64,000 nt of DNA from Lepidurus packardi (lineage: Eukaryota > Arthropoda > Branchiopoda > Notostraca > Triopsidae): positions 12,044,024-12,108,023 of the forward strand of contig JAKZAN010000001.1 of NCBI GenBank assembly GCA_023053545.1. The letters are read 5' to 3'. This document shows, piece by piece, positions 1 through 13,754 of the stretch. The notes under the pieces were generated by a model. The model was not told the origin of the DNA. It did not search any database and saw nothing but the letters and a program-made list of their open reading frames with translations. The translations under genes and the position numbers were made by a program. Position 1 is the first letter of the stretch. Each line of letters begins with the position of its first letter.

Positions 1-10
1 ATTGGCTTAC

Positions 11-1481
11 ATAACGATTTGACAGGAAAGACCATCAATGTACGCCGCAATATTGCTGCCCGCATTCATATGCGTGCCTCGGATGGTAAGTAAAGTCCCT
101 CCAGAGCGCGGTCCACGTGTGGGAGAGACGTGCTCAATAACCGGGTCCACAAACGAATACGCTTCGTTGGATTCCCCCCGGAAATTGGCCACGCGGACGA
201 TGACAGGTCCTCTTTTTAACTCATTCATGCCGGGACCGTCCACCGAGCACACAATCCTTCTTGTCCGCACATATAAAGCCTCGTAGGGTTGACACGGAAT
301 GCCTGCGATGGTCACTCCGCTATAAATGTCACGGAAATCCTTCCCCAAGTTGACTCCTACATACATACAAACGAAAAAATCCCAAGCAAAATGTTATTTA
401 CATCTACTTTCATCAACCCGTCTGTCAAGTCACATAAAAACTGCACCATTTTCTTCCTTTTCATTGCCGTTTTTTTTTTTGCTCTTAGGAAGACAAATGT
501 GCTTTTAGGATAGTTCAAGGGTGAATTGATTTTTTATGAAAAAAAAAAATCTAGACGCAAATGATCCTCGCCGAGAGGTAAATACAGGCAGAACTGATTC
601 CATGGACCAAAGCAATTGTGGAAATGCAAAGTGATTCTATACACTAAGTGATTCGAGGAAGAGATTCTTTAAAAAAAGGTGATTCTAGCTTGAAATGATT
701 CTAAAATGTGATTCTAGTAGATACTTTTGTAAATATATCGGAAGAAAATACTAAAATTACAAAGGCAGTAGACCGAACAGAAATTTGATGTACAAGTGAT
801 TCTACTACTACTAAAAAAAAATGTAAAAAATTGGTTTAAAAAATTGCGTTTTCTATACCAGTAATGGTTATGTTAGTGCCGCCTTCCCAGGGTCCCAACT
901 TGGGTTCAAAATGCGTGATTTGGGGATTAGGACACGTCTGATTTCTATCCAACCACACAGCTGCTGCCGTATTGGCGCCTTTATCGCACTGCTCGCGTAC
1001 TTCGCAGCGATCTGCTCCTTGGCACCAGCCACAGCTGTACTTAACAGGCAACGCGAGACACAATCCGCAGTTATCAGCTTTGTCTCTGCATCTATAAATC
1101 AGCACTAAAGAAACAAAGTTCCCACGAAAAAAGAAACCATTCGTATTAAAAACGGCACATTAACAATTCCATTGCGCTTACACTAATAAAAAAAACGAGA
1201 AATCACAAATCTCTTGTGTAAAACAAATTAAGAAAAGGAAATTTATTTAACAGAAAATAAGAATTTTTACCATGAATATTGTCGGGGTTATCAAGCGGTT
1301 TGGAGCCGCCCCAAATGACGGCGAAAGCGGCTGTTGTGTTGGGAGATTTGGAAGCGTAAGAGAATTCCATATCGTCACAGTAAATCGTATCGCCTAGTAA
1401 TTGGGCGGGGACTCCATAGATCCGGCCTTCAATACTAAACTGACAGACGAATCGCGTTTGCACAATGAATTGCTACAGGGG

Positions 1482-1513
<32 letters not shown>

Positions 1514-1682
1514 GTCTTCTCAAATTTTAGGGATTTATAAAATTTACCGCTATATTATCCACTTTGACACGAATACTTCGCTTGATACCAGCCGGTACCA
1601 AAATTTCGGTGGTTCCCCCAGCAGTCGCATTGATCCGGGGACAAAACCCGGGTCCGCTTCTAATGCTTGGTCCAATTCGCTA

Positions 1683-1713
<31 letters not shown>

Positions 1714-4700
1714 GAATCACATTAAATTCAATCACTCCCCATTTCACATTCCATTCAGCTAATCTCAAACGTTCTAGTCGAAGTTAAGTGTAACCAAAGA
1801 ACTAAATTACCATGGTTACCATATATATATTAAATAAAAAAATAATACGAAAAGTGGTATAACATTTTCAAATGTAAAATTTAAGGGAGATCAATGAAAC
1901 CGTTGTATTTTGGTTTCTTTAGGGTTCCTGGAAGGATAAAATTGTAAACTTAATGATCTAGAAAAAGACGTACAAGGCGAAAAACGAAAGACGATGGACT
2001 GAACGAGTAGTAACTAAAAGGAATTAAAACTTGTGTAATTTTTCCTTACATTGACGCCAGTGACGAGAATATCATTCCGGCAATTCTCAGCAGTGTCATG
2101 GGTGCACCGATGGCCATCCACGCACCAATCACAAGGGAAGGAAGAGGACACGCATTGCGTGCACGAAGTATAGGTCGTGCAATCAAAGAACGTGAAGTTG
2201 GTGGCTACAAAATCCGGTCCGGTCGTCATCCTCACCGACAATTTGGCTGTAAAATGATCTAAAACCCCCCCAAAAATACAAGATTAAACCTTTAAGCTCG
2301 ATGAATGGAAACTTTTTTTCTTTAGTTTTTTTTTCTTGCAAAACTTACGTTGACCAGGAGGATTGGGAGGGATCAAATCCGTACGGGGCGTGGTACAAGA
2401 CACGCCATTGGCTGTCCGGGTCGCATTGGTAAGCAATGTTTTGCCAAATGCCGAAAAAGCGCACAAAAACTGTCCTGGTAGTGTCGGCAGATTGTCAATA
2501 ACGAGCGACAACTAAAAAGGGACGGAATAAAACAACCATACATAGTAAAAGTGAATCTCCCAAAGCTTTTCATCAAACAAAAAGAAAAGGTAATCTATAC
2601 CGTTCGCGCTGTAGTTCGCTGCAACTGATGCGGTGACACGGTGGTAATGGTAGTACATCGCCCACTTTTATACGAAATCCAGTACAAGGGATCTTTGGCC
2701 GCATCTTGACAATCACTTCGTAAGCTGCACCTGGAAAAATCAGACAAAAAAGTTAGAATTGTATACAAAAAGTCTCTCTCCCTCTTTTCCTCTGAATTTT
2801 CTATGTTTTCTGGACTTTCTGTCTCTCTTTCTCTATGGCTTTCGGTTTGACTTCTGGATTGTTGGAAAAGCGAGCCAAAGTATAAAAAGGGAGAAAAATA
2901 AGGTAGAGAATCTGGGCTCGGGCTACTAACTTATGGATAGCCCTCGTTTTGTAACCCATTCTGCTATTTTCCGTCATGGCAAGCGATCGTTAGAGACTAG
3001 AGACGTTTGGTCTTTAACAATTCGGGGGATTTTACAGCGCAAGTCTGATATACAAAGTTTGAGGGATTTAAAATCGCGCAGTCCCAAAATCCTGAAAGGA
3101 TTCTTCTACTCGGAAAACTTAACTCGCGCTGAAAACAAAATACATACGCCAAAGACGGCGAGGGAGAGGGCAGCTTTTGAGCTCGTATCGCCAGGAAAAC
3201 TTGGGAAGTAATACATAAACTTACTTATTCTCAAGAGAGCACCAACCACAGTAAGGATCACGGGCGCCCAGACATTCGCCGCAGGTTTTGTAAACGGCAC
3301 AATCTTGCACACGAACTTTGGAGACCTAAATGAGAGGGCAAATGATGACAAGTTCAAAGAATATGGTACATTTATGGAAAGGTAGAACACGACCAAGACC
3401 AAGATTTTTCTCGTCAGAAGCTCAGAGTTTCACCGGTAATACAAAAAAGAAATGAAGATTATTTTTACTTTGGAATTTTTGGAAGATTTCAGTACGAAAT
3501 CATGTTTTTTATGATTAATATGTTGTTCTTTACGTTTAATATGTTTAATTATAATGATTATACATTTGAAACTGGTATGATTTTGAAAAACTAAATGAAA
3601 AATGAAAGCTTTGAAAACTTATGAAATTATGAAAATTTGGAGTAAGTTTGAGATATTTTTAAAAATCAAATTTTTTTAAAATGGAATTTTAATTATTTGA
3701 ACTGATTTAATGATCTGCAAATGTCGGGAATTTTGAGAATGGTCTGGATTTGAAATGGCGAATTGAGAACAACTGAAACGGTGACGAATGAAAGAAAATT
3801 GAGTGTTTACCTTGCGTTCAGTCATGACGTATAAATGCATGCGTTGGGGGTCAAAGTGCAAATCACTGAGGACTGGGCTGCCTTCTTCCACGGGAAGATC
3901 GCCATATTCGGCAGCTGCTTTCCCACTTTCGGATCTCGCGCTTTCTACAGCCACCTGTGAAGAATTTCTCTTTTAAAATTGAATCTTCCTTCCTCCTTTT
4001 GTCCCCTAAAAGGTCATACGTGACGCTACACTAATAGTGAATCACCGAATGTAAAGGGTACAAGTTGGTACAAGTGAAGCTAATTTGAATTTATTTTAGT
4101 AGTTGAAAGCATGTGAACACATCTTAAAATGCGAACATTAAAGAATATGGAAGGACTAAATACAGCTTATAGGAATGGCAAATAAACCTTTTAATTCTCA
4201 TGGTTTGTAAAGGTAGGGTTACTGGAACTATTAGTTATTAATAAACACAATACTAAGTTAATAGCAAACAAACTCGAATTAGTTAAGAGTAAACTAATGA
4301 GTTGCACTTTTAGTGATTAGAATCTTAGAGAACGATTTCGGTAAACGTATTGCTATTGACTTGTCAAGATGACAGGTATCGATTTTTGCCGATAGGCGTT
4401 CCTTTCCGAAGGGAAAAACCGGTACTTTCCCGACAAACTGCACTGGCAACAATGCCAGGAATGCGAAAAAACTCGTATGTTAAAAGCAAACCCAAAGAAA
4501 ACATGGTATTACTTTGTTTACAAGTAGTAGCGAAATAATTACACTAAAAGAGAAAGATGATTAAATTTGTTGTAAATCATAGTGAATCACTTTAATATAC
4601 AATTAATTATACTATTCAACAAATTAACAAACTGTAAACTAAAATAATTGGTACTAAAAAGGTGTTGTGATGATAATATAATGTACTCGGGAACTTTGGT

Positions 4701-7700
4701 TTTCCCAAAAACGAACCGAAACCGTTATAATCCGGGATTTGAAAATTGAAATCGATTTCTACCGCCTCAATTCCTTCTTGGTTTCCCATTTATGTTATTG
4801 ATAACTCGCATGCTGAAAGCACCGAGACCGTACAAGTTCATAGCAAAGAAGCTCTAATTTGCAAATTGCAATCCTAGCAGTTAAGACTTACAATTGAAAG
4901 TATTACTAATAGCCTATCAAGGAAACCCTAATCAATTTCGAAGGCTTTTAGTCCCTTTCATATAGGGAAAATTCCCTCTCTATATTAGTTCTGTTATGTC
5001 CGCGTTTATACGAGCACATTTTTCTTGACTACTTGAGGTACATGAGAGTTCAGTTGTAGTTTCGCCGTTTCGGTGAAGGTTTAGAAGTTGCGAATAGATA
5101 GTCAGAAAGTTGAACTGCAAGAGAGGTTTAACGGTCTACAGAGAAAGCGTGGTCATTGTAAGAGTGCGAGCAAGGTCAGCGAAGTTAGTGGGTCCAATCA
5201 GCAGTGCTTACAGGGGGCAGACCTAGCCATATAGAAACGTTAAGATACTCTTCCACCCCTTCCTGATTTTATAATATAGACTATTTAAATTGTGATAAAA
5301 TATTTTCGTGATTTATAACACTTCTATTAAATTTGACTGTTGTCAGTGTGAACGCTCGACATAACGAAAAAGCAATACCACAATCAAACCTAATTGTCAA
5401 TCTTAATCCTTATGTACTTTTAGTTCAGCAATAGTTCAATAGTACGAAATAGTAAATAGTCAAATAATATCACGATTCCTACATAATTTCTTCTAGTACA
5501 TCAAAGAAAGAAAAGATTTTCGGTTGTTTTTGTTTACTTTACAGGGAATTTTTCATCTATTGATTATAACACTACGAAGTCTCGATGTTGTCAAAACGCA
5601 AACACTCGAAATCTTAAACGAGCTACGTAAACACCAATCCAAACCTAATTTGTTCCCTTAATAGTACAAAATAAATACATCTTGTCTTTCCAACTCTTTA
5701 AAATGGCAAATAGCCATCTCATATATTTCATAACTTCATATATAGATTTTTAATGCGCTCTTGTAGTATGCATTACTCTAAGAACGCTAGACTTGGTTGG
5801 AAATTTCTTGGATTAGCCGTTCACGAGTTACTCGCATTAAAATTTGGGTCCTGACGTCACAGAGGTGTTGCAGAGCGGCTTCTTGCAGTTACGGCGCTTG
5901 TTTCCCATCGTTACCGTGTATATCTACATTTGAAACAATAAACAAAGCTACCGGGCGCTACGTCTACATACACGCACGTGACGTTAAGAAGCCAGGAGCT
6001 CCTATTCTCCGAAATTTCTTTCTTTACTACTTTTCTTTCTCTCAATTGCCCTTTAAACCCCTTTTATGTGTAGCTAAATTTCATTTCAAGCATAAATCTA
6101 CTAGTTTTTTACGTCCTATTAAAACCTCCTCTTAAAAACAACAACTCTTCTTTATTTACCTTCTTAAGATGGCCTTTGGAAGTCCCTAGGAAGACCACCG
6201 TAAAATCCCCCGTGGAAGTAGCTGCTACTGCTGTTAAATGTTCCGGAAACGTAATCACTGGCTGTTCAGCTACCGCGTCTTCTCCTCCTAAAGGCGTGTT
6301 CACATCCAGCCCGCAAAAATCCTCGCTAATCGTTTGCAATTTCTACCGGACAACAAAAAGATCCAAAGGTTCAAGAACAAAAAACTCAGTTTAAAAAAAA
6401 AAAATAATAAAATCACACTTTTTTGTTTAAATAAAAAAATAATAAATTCATACCGTGAGGATGCAGGGTAAGCTCGGCGAGATAAAATCCAAGCCCCGGC
6501 TGCCTTCTCCGCTGAAACACTTTTGTATGTTGCTCATGAATTTCCGCCGAATGGATTTGAGCGAGTACACGCACAGCGCCGAGCTGGCGGTGGGTTTGTT
6601 GGATCCCGCGCCTGCATCGGACTCGCTCTGGCTGAACACGGCAAAGAGTACATCATCTTGGGCCCTAATGCCCAAATCAGCCGCTAAATCCGAGCCTGGC
6701 TTATCCACGTACGCCGCTTGTACCAAATTAAAGCGCGTCCCGTTGGCCGCGTTGCATTCTAACGGTACTTCCGTGTACGAGTAATAGTCCTTGTCGTCCT
6801 GGCAGACGCGGACAAGCTTGGAAATGAAGGGCGAGGACGATGTGGTCTTCATCTGGCGCGTCAAGAAGTAGCTAAAGCCCTCACTGCTGAACCCATACAC
6901 GTAATGAATGGGGTAGACCTCGCGCGCCATGGTATGTACCGCCACTTTGGTCCCTGTGGTGACGTCCATCTTGGCCACTTGGAACATTTCGTTCCGGGCC
7001 AAGGACCGACTCGCCACCGCCGGTACTTCCGAGCGGTACGGCGAATTCCCCGTGTAGGTGACGCCCACGTAGAGCACATGGGACGACGGGTAATTTGGCG
7101 GGCCCGGTGCGATGAAGACGACGGTCGAAGCGGTGGAATTGTTGGCCACGACCGGCTCCCGCACTTCCTGCAGCTCCTCCGAGATGTTCTTCAGGCTGCG
7201 CACGCTGCAAACGCCTTGGAAGAGCGAACCACAGGCGATCAATCGCGTATCCGTGTAATCGATGACCAACGCTTTGTTAATGTTGTCGGTCGGCCGGCGG
7301 GCGATAGAAGCCGGGCAATCCGCGGCTGAACATTCAGGGTTGTCGTCTTTCGGGCCCGTGGGGACAGTCACCAGACGTTCCAAGTCCGGCGACAGTTGGA
7401 ACAGCCGGTTGGTGCCGCCGACGTAGACCAACGCACTGTGCTTGTCCACTACCAAATGTTGTAAAGGCTGGTTGCTGGGGTCGTTAAAACTTTGTACCAC
7501 CACCGCTCGGCTCATCGGTAGCCAAGATACACACGTCAGCCAGTAGAGCACCAGCCATTGAAAATGAAATTGTAACGTCAAAAACTTGCTGGATTGTATT
7601 AACTTTCCGTGCCATGTAGACAGGGTCAACTCTGTAGACTTCGTTAACTTTGAAGACAACTTCGGAGACAACTTTGGAGACTTTGTTAAGTTTGTCCCCA

Positions 7701-7719
7701 TGCTCAGCGTGGGAGCCAT
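11..7719 (-). CDS. PlexA: Plexin A-type semaphorin receptor, N-terminal ectodomain (3' end outside window)
   Basis: Plexins are single-pass semaphorin receptors for axon guidance. Eleven exons were read on the minus strand: 7719-6454, 6342-6160, 3954-3811, 3325-3225, 2730-2601, 2511-2349, 2246-2050, 1679-1548, 1472-1271, 1104-859, 356-11. Phases agree at every junction, giving about 1036 residues. Exon 1 (422 codons) holds most of the sema domain. Exons 4-5 carry the first PSI cysteines (ending CGWCSLENK) and the CSLRSDC/WISYKSG block; exon 7 a second PSI (FPCDWC); exon 8 the RIGPSIRSGPGFCPRINA block typical of plexin A; exons 9-10 IWGGSKPLDNP and a third PSI (YSCGWCQ); exons 10-11 IPT domains (GPWEGGTNITITG, PTRGPRSGGTLLTIRGT). 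The remaining IPT, transmembrane and RasGAP parts lie off the left edge. The chosen Met leaves about 50 Lys/Ser/Leu-rich residues before the hydrophobic segment (FQWLVLYWLTCVSWL), which is long for a signal peptide. Family assignment is firm; the A rather than B class is inferred from motif recall. Confidence 0.95.
3955..6159 (-). other. Large plexin intron, no gene seen
   Basis: This 2.2 kb intron between plexin exons 2 and 3 is AT-rich and contains only short chance ORFs. I see no transposon ends, tRNA or conserved exon in it. First introns of guidance receptors often hold enhancers, but nothing in the sequence identifies one here. Confidence 0.6.
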
Positions 7720-8244
7720 GATTTTCTGGACTTTTATTGCCAGCAGTTTAATTAAAAAAGGGATGGGGAAGGGGGCCCACGTGGTCAGGAATGCAAGTCG
7801 CCTTGTGCTGAATCACAAACAGGTTTGCTGACCGGTTTTCGCGACTCGTCCTTGCCAGCAATCCTGCTCAGGCGGGATTTCCTGTCTGCATGACGAGGAC
7901 ATTCCGGAAAAGTAGCATTGAGGCAATCATCTCCTGCTGGTCTTCAATTCTTCAACGAAATAAATATAAAAAACATAAGAAACGAAAAATGAAAATAGTT
8001 TTATTGCTACAGCTTTTTGGTGGTAGGTTGCAATTAGTCATCAGGGCCGGAAGCTATAAGCTATTTACACCCGAAGATTGCAGGATTCATGATATTATCT
8101 ATCTATGACTTGCTCTGGTATTTTGAAATGACTTCCTTTTGCAGTAATCTTAAGGCAAGTGTTCGAGGCTTTTAGAATCAAAGGGAATTTACCCTTTAGA
8201 TAGTGTTTTAAGTGTAAGATTATCATAGGAATCATAGGAAACGT

Positions 8245-8640
8245 CCTATGATTAGAAACTGACCAATAATAACGAAAGTAGCAGTTGCGAAAACGTTCGA
8301 AGACATTCAAAATGTTCATTTAGCTTGACATCGAAACAAATTTATCAATACTGTGTTTAGCTTTTCCCTATAGTAGCTGGCTAATGACTAATAAAACTTT
8401 CGCCATTGAAAACGTTCGAAAACGCTGAAATTGTTCGTCAAAGGAAATTTCTTTAAATTTCTATCGTCTATTCTACCGTATATGTTTATATGTTTCTGCA
8501 TGCTATTTGAATGTTTCTATCGAGGTAGCTTTGATTGGAAGCGAGGGATCTTTTTCCTATGGTAGAAACTGCCTAACAATGGATGTTTGGGTTACGAAAG
8601 ACAGAAAACGTTCGAAAATGTTCGGATTTCTGCTTATCAG
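8245..8640. repeat. Three diverged repeats with AAAACGTTCGAA core
   Basis: The 12-mer AAAACGTTCGAA occurs exactly three times, at 8290-8301, 8409-8420 and 8605-8616. Each is preceded by a CCTAT-TAG block (CCTATGATTAGAAACTG, CCTATAGTAG, CCTATGGTAGAAACTG) and followed by a TTCG/TTCA tail. The arrangement suggests diverged tandem copies of a unit of about 120-190 bp in the plexin upstream region. Confidence 0.6.
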
Positions 8641-10318
8641 ATGGTTAAGTCGCCTACACAATTACGTCGTAATTTTGTTTAGAAGTAGAACACGCGTGAT
8701 TTATAGTCCCTGCCCTAACTTTCGTTGCTAAAAGCCTTTAATCTTATTTGTTGACTGTCGGGAAAAGAAGCCGAAAGGAGGCGTTGATAGTTGTTAGGGC
8801 GCCCCGCACCTTGACCATTGGCTAGGTATGGCTAACGTCCCGCAGGTTTACGGGTCATCAAACACCATGCCGCTATTGACCCTCAAGATGTGTTGATTCC
8901 TTGCTTTTCCCGTCACAAACCTTAACTTTCTGGCTCACGCTCTTCCAATTAAGACTGTCTCATGTATGTTTAAAGTACTAATGAAGCTTAAGAGCGTTTC
9001 TGTGTTAGTTATCTGGAAACGAAATGGGATGTTTATCAAGAAGAAAAGAGAAAAACCCAGAAATTCCTAAAACGGTTCGATGTCCAATGCGAAAGTGAAG
9101 GTCACTTGAATGGTCTTTGTGAAACTGGATACCTTTTTTGCCAACTATGCGGTAAAACGCCAACTGTTCGAACCAAGAGCGTCGAGAGGATTTTGCCTCG
9201 AAGTTTTCGGTATGAGAAAACGCTTAGTTTTTTAGGGTGAGCACACCCCAAATCTGAAACAGAAACGCTGAAAGTAAAAAATAGGGCGTCTTCCGCCAGA
9301 AGTCTTGTTCGAAGTTAAGAAGTACGTAAAAAAAAGACTTGACAAATCTAGCTGAACAATTCTTCTTTATATTGGTTTATCTTCCTTCTTTGCTGGAAGT
9401 TTAAGCATTGACTGCTATGCATATGTTTGGAAACGTTCTTCATGTTTTTTCAAAGAAATTTTCGGAAGAGGATTTTCTGGGCCTTACTTTGGAATCAAGC
9501 CTTTTTGCTCCTGATTTACATCAGATCCTAAGTTGGTTATGCAGAAGCACAAAATCCTAAAGCGAAGTCAAGACTTTCTGCCTACTTAAGGATATAGACT
9601 ATATGCAAGCCATGTAGCATTCATCTGAATGTTTAAGGGCATGAGGCAATACAGAAAGAAATCTGGGAAAACATACCTCAGCTCACACAGACACAGCAAG
9701 CCAATTTTACGGTTTGATGATGAAAAGTAAACACGCTTCTTGTTCTTCTTCAACCAAGCACCTAAGAGAAGCTTCAATGATCAATAATGGGCTACAGAAA
9801 CGTCAATCAATTAATGTTTCAAGTTTTTCACTGAATTTCCAAAGTTTCTTACTTGAAAAAGCACGCTGTAATGGGCTTCCACACCCGTTATTTTATCTTT
9901 CTTTCCTTTTCAAACACGCGAAGGTATATCCACAACAGAGGGGCAGGTTTAGACTTGTTAGACGTTTTCCCTTGAGAGGAGCACAAATGCTAATATAAAT
10001 GAATGAATGTCTAATGGCCGCAAATCGCCATACGGCACACGTTTTCACTGCAAAAACTGCCAGAGAGGATTAAACTCGAATCACAGACTTGCTAGACACT
10101 CTCATCAACCCCAAACACAGCAACTAAACATCCAACAAAATCCTCAAATGCTCTACATATGTCACACAATCGCCAATATCTGTATGCACGCTATTCCACA
10201 CAATGCTACGCTATTGCACGCAAGTGTGGAACCACTCCCTACTCCCTTACTTTAGCTGCTGCGGCACCAGATTCTTGTCCAAGCCTGGGGGAAAAGAACG
10301 CTTCCAATGAAGCTTCCT

Positions 10319-10332
10319 CCGCCATCTAGTTA
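10319..10332 (-). promoter_or_regulatory. CTCF-like sequence
   Basis: On the minus strand this reads TAACTAGATGGCGG, matching 12 of 14 positions of the recalled CTCF core CCASYAGRKGGCRS. Binding is not shown by sequence alone. Confidence 0.3.
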
Positions 10333-11391
10333 CGAACGTATAGACTAATAATCACATGGTTTCTCCAATGGCTCTCCAAGCGCGCTATTCAAGCCCAACG
10401 GTTTCTTCCTACTTTCCTGTATAACCGAAGCAATGTTTCGCTCTTAAATTTGTCCTAATCCTAAGTTGCTTACGTTCTAACAACCCAGAATATGAGACAT
10501 GAATCATACTCAAAATAATTGTTAAAAGAGCGTTAAAGCGAGCAATAAATCAACTCTAATTTAAATTTACTTGACGTGAAATTGTAATGAGCCGATTTTG
10601 TTACTTTCTACACGGACTAAAATTTTGTTTCATCTCCATTTCCCTTTACTTGCTAATTACTGACCTTTTCTTGCGACTAAGTACGTCGGACTTCAAATAA
10701 TGGGCGTGTAGAACTGTTATTGTTGTGCAAAACTATTTGCAGGTTGGAATGCGTCATAAGATTTTTATGATCACCTTCATAATGCATCCGATTAATGTAA
10801 TTACATTATAAATTACAAGTTGTATCGGGTCCTTTTCTCCTCGTCGTTTTAACAAAGAAAGTGCTGCTGTTATGTTTTCATAAGAATTAGGAACAGACCG
10901 TACGAAAACTTGAGCCGTTTTCTAAACCCCAAAACATAACGGACAACGACAAGTGCAAAACAAACAGCACTCTAGCCTTTCAACCCCTCCACCGCGACAT
11001 ACTGAACGCTATACGACACACAAACAGCTATAACAAAGGGCAGTTACGATCACTACAGATTGGTGCCTTTTTTCAACAAAAGAATTTGGAAAGCTTGTAA
11101 CTAAAGATAACTCCTCCGAAATCTCTTTTTTATCACCAAAGTCAAACTTGATACGTGAATATCCAGGAAGACCTAGTCGCCCGGCAATTGAGGTGAACAA
11201 AAGAGGTTCGAGGCATGCAACAAAGCTACAAGTAGGCATCAGTACTGGTAATGCACTCAATTTGGGTGAAAAAGGGGGAGGGGCTAAGCTGCCAATCTCC
11301 TTTTTCTCGTTCTGTCTTACAATGTCAACTAATGAAGTTGGACGGAATTCGAAGCATCTAACCCAAGAAAAATTGTTACGAAAATTCTCTT

Positions 11392-13754
11392 TTAAATACT
11401 AATAATACCTTCTAGGATGACCTCCCCATTGGGCACTTCAAGATTAGGTTCTATCAATGCCACTGTAGCTTCTTCTATGGTTTCTATCACTCCAGATAAC
11501 GTGTGGGTCAATTGGTGCTGCTGCGTCCATGCTTGGTGCTGCTCCTTGTAAGCTAGCAATGGAATAACAAATACGGAAATGTCGTCAATAGTGGCAGGTC
11601 GGTCGTCAGTCCGCCAGCTGCGTTCTACCACCTTCCCTCTTGAGCTCATAACCAAATCTTGTGCTGCTGAAGTGAATCTTGGACCCCGCAACATAAAATG
11701 CATTAGAGTCAAGAAAACGCTACACGCTTTTCAATACCTATACTTATATCTGGAGGCATCATCTTCAGAGAAGTGCTGTAAACTACGCGTTACAATCTCG
11801 GCAGCTAGGGCATTACTAGTAACGTCCCACAGCCCATCTGTTCCCATTACGAGAACGTCGGTAGGAAGAATGGCTTCTTTTTCCAGGTTCACAATCCGTA
11901 CCTTTTAAATGTAAATAAACATTGAATTAAATAAATACTAAATTGAATTAAATATATATTAAATTGAATTAAATACATACTAAATTGTACTAAATACATA
12001 CTAAATTGTATTAAATACATACTAAATTGAATTACATACGTACTAAATTAAATTAGATACGTATTAAATTAAATTAATTACATATTAAATTGAGTTAAAT
12101 GCATACTAAATTGAATTACATATTTGTTGAATTGAATTAAACACATTAAATTTAATTAAATGAATCCAAACTGCAAAATTCGTATCTTTTAAATAAAAAG
12201 TGAACACTCAAAAGAAGGAAAAAGAGAGTGAAATATATAGTGTGTTTTACTTCAGGCTGGGATGATAAGAACGGTTTGATCCGCACTCCAGTGCTCAAAG
12301 CCTTCAAATCGTGGTCCCCGAACCCTCTGGTCACTCCAATGGTCCCCAGAACGCGGCTCTAATGGGCGCAAAACATTCGTAAATAAGAATTTTAATCCGA
12401 AAAAGCTAATTAGAGATTACTCGTTTGCCTTCTCCGTACACGACGGGGCACTTTAGGTCGTTTTCGGTCACGGTGCGGTAGATCCAGCCCGTCATGTAAG
12501 GTTCTCTGCAAGGTAACTTCATGCCCAAGTCTTTTCTCAGGGGTCTTCGCCAAAAATCAGTGGCTGTGAACTCCGCTCCGAGCAAATCCGGTTGCAAAGC
12601 AGCCTAAACATTCCACCCCGCCCCCAAAAAAAAAAAAATATGTGGGCTATTCTCTTCCCCCAATGGTTTTTACCAGTTGTCGGACTCGTTGTCGCTCCGT
12701 TTCAGGCGTAAAGTCGTTGGACAAGGGATAGGACTTGAGGTTTCGGCACAAAACTGCTCTAGAATCACCAGCATTGGCGATAAACAGTCGGCCGAGGATG
12801 AAAAGGGCGACTAGAACGGTGCAACCCCCTGTTATACAGAATTTCTTGCGGTCTGTTTCGATAATTTGATCCTATTTGAAAAGGTAGAAGTGAATCTGGA
12901 ATCTGAGTCGGAAGTTCTCAGAATGAGTTACCATGTCATGGAAAGCTGATTCTAGAGCGCCCACAATTAAACTATCAAGATCAATGATCTTATCAGGGAT
13001 CCAGAGATAAGTCCCTGAAGGGCTTGGGGCCGACGAGCCTTGTCTCTCTGGCATGGGTACAAGATGGTTTGAAACCTCTTGAAGTTTTTCCTGAGAAAAA
13101 ACGAACAAGTTTGAACGTTAGCTTCGATATTTAACTCAAATTTTAACTCAAAAGATGGATTTCTTTACATGAATGAGTAGAAGCAGTTGATTAGACGCTA
13201 CAACAGCTGCACCAGACCCGGCATGTCCGTCGAATAAAGCGAAATAATGGTAGGGTAGATACTGGGCAGTATTGGTAGCATCTTCGGAAGCTGAATTGGA
13301 GGAATTTGAAGTTATTAATCCGTAACGGTAACTGGCTTGATCCTCGTTCCGTAGCGACTTCCCCGCATTCACAGCTCTACCAAAGACAATTGAAAATTAG
13401 ATTGCATTTAGGCAGTTTGGGGTTTTATAAATTATATGGGTAGTTTTGGGGATAACTGAAGATAAATTGAGAAAATTTTTTATTTTTAGCATTTATTAGA
13501 ATTTACTCAGCGTAACCAGCACACCAAGGGAGTTGACTGGCATCTCTAGGGACGATGATAGGCCGAACACTATGATCTCCTGTAGCTTGGATTTCGTCGT
13601 CGCCTTGTAAGAGTAGAAAGCTGGGGCGTGAGTAAGGAAACTTGAGAGGTAATCTGTTCTGGGGGCTTAACTCTTCGACTTTGTCATTGGAGACGAACGT
13701 ATCTTCGATGCTACTAACTACGCTCACTACTGCACTTCGTAACCGATTAAACAT
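11392..13754 (-). CDS. PPM1H: PPM1H-like PP2C-family protein phosphatase
   Basis: A metal-dependent Ser/Thr phosphatase of the PPM1H/J/M group; human PPM1H acts on Rab GTPases phosphorylated by LRRK2. Eight exons: 13754-13507, 13376-13169, 13090-12932, 12871-12674, 12603-12421, 12358-12251, 11901-11738, 11677-11392; the phases close to 517 codons plus stop, close to human PPM1H (about 514 residues). The N-terminus has the group-specific stretch RPSFLLLQGDDEIQATGDHS followed by RPIIVPRD and the entry NAGKSLRNEDQA. PP2C metal and catalytic motifs are intact: FALFDGHAGSGAA, FIANAGDSRAVL, VTRGFGDHDLK, MGTDGLWDVTSNAL and DDISVFVIPL. Intron 6 is expanded by an AT-rich minisatellite. The gene is head to head with NPRL2 across 528 bp. 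Function is assigned by family. Confidence 0.95.
11908..12165. repeat. AT-rich minisatellite in PPM1H intron 6
   Basis: About ten degenerate copies of a unit near 25 bp, with consensus close to TACTAAATTGAATTAAATACA, fill the intron between PPM1H exons 6 and 7. Copies differ mainly at ATACATACT versus ATACGTACT and TTGAATT versus TTGTATT. Confidence 0.85.

Larger units (their letters stand above)
7720..11391. other. Gene-free region between plexin and PPM1H
   Basis: About 3.7 kb without a convincing coding region. It contains the plexin 5' flank and presumably its promoter and 5' UTR, then the PPM1H 3' flank. Short ORFs lack family motifs and consistent splice sites. A three-copy diverged repeat lies at about 8245-8640, and a CTCF-like sequence at 10319-10332; both are listed separately. 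Confidence 0.6.

Noticed and set aside
6861..7329. Overlapping ORFs on both strands inside plexin exon 1
   Set aside because: They are shadows of a GC-rich exon in other frames and carry no family motif.
10007..10255. 82-residue ORF with CxxC in the plexin flank
   Set aside because: HCKNCQRG followed by a Gln/His-rich stretch is suggestive of a finger, but there is only one CxxC, no spacing to His ligands that fits, and no splice partners.
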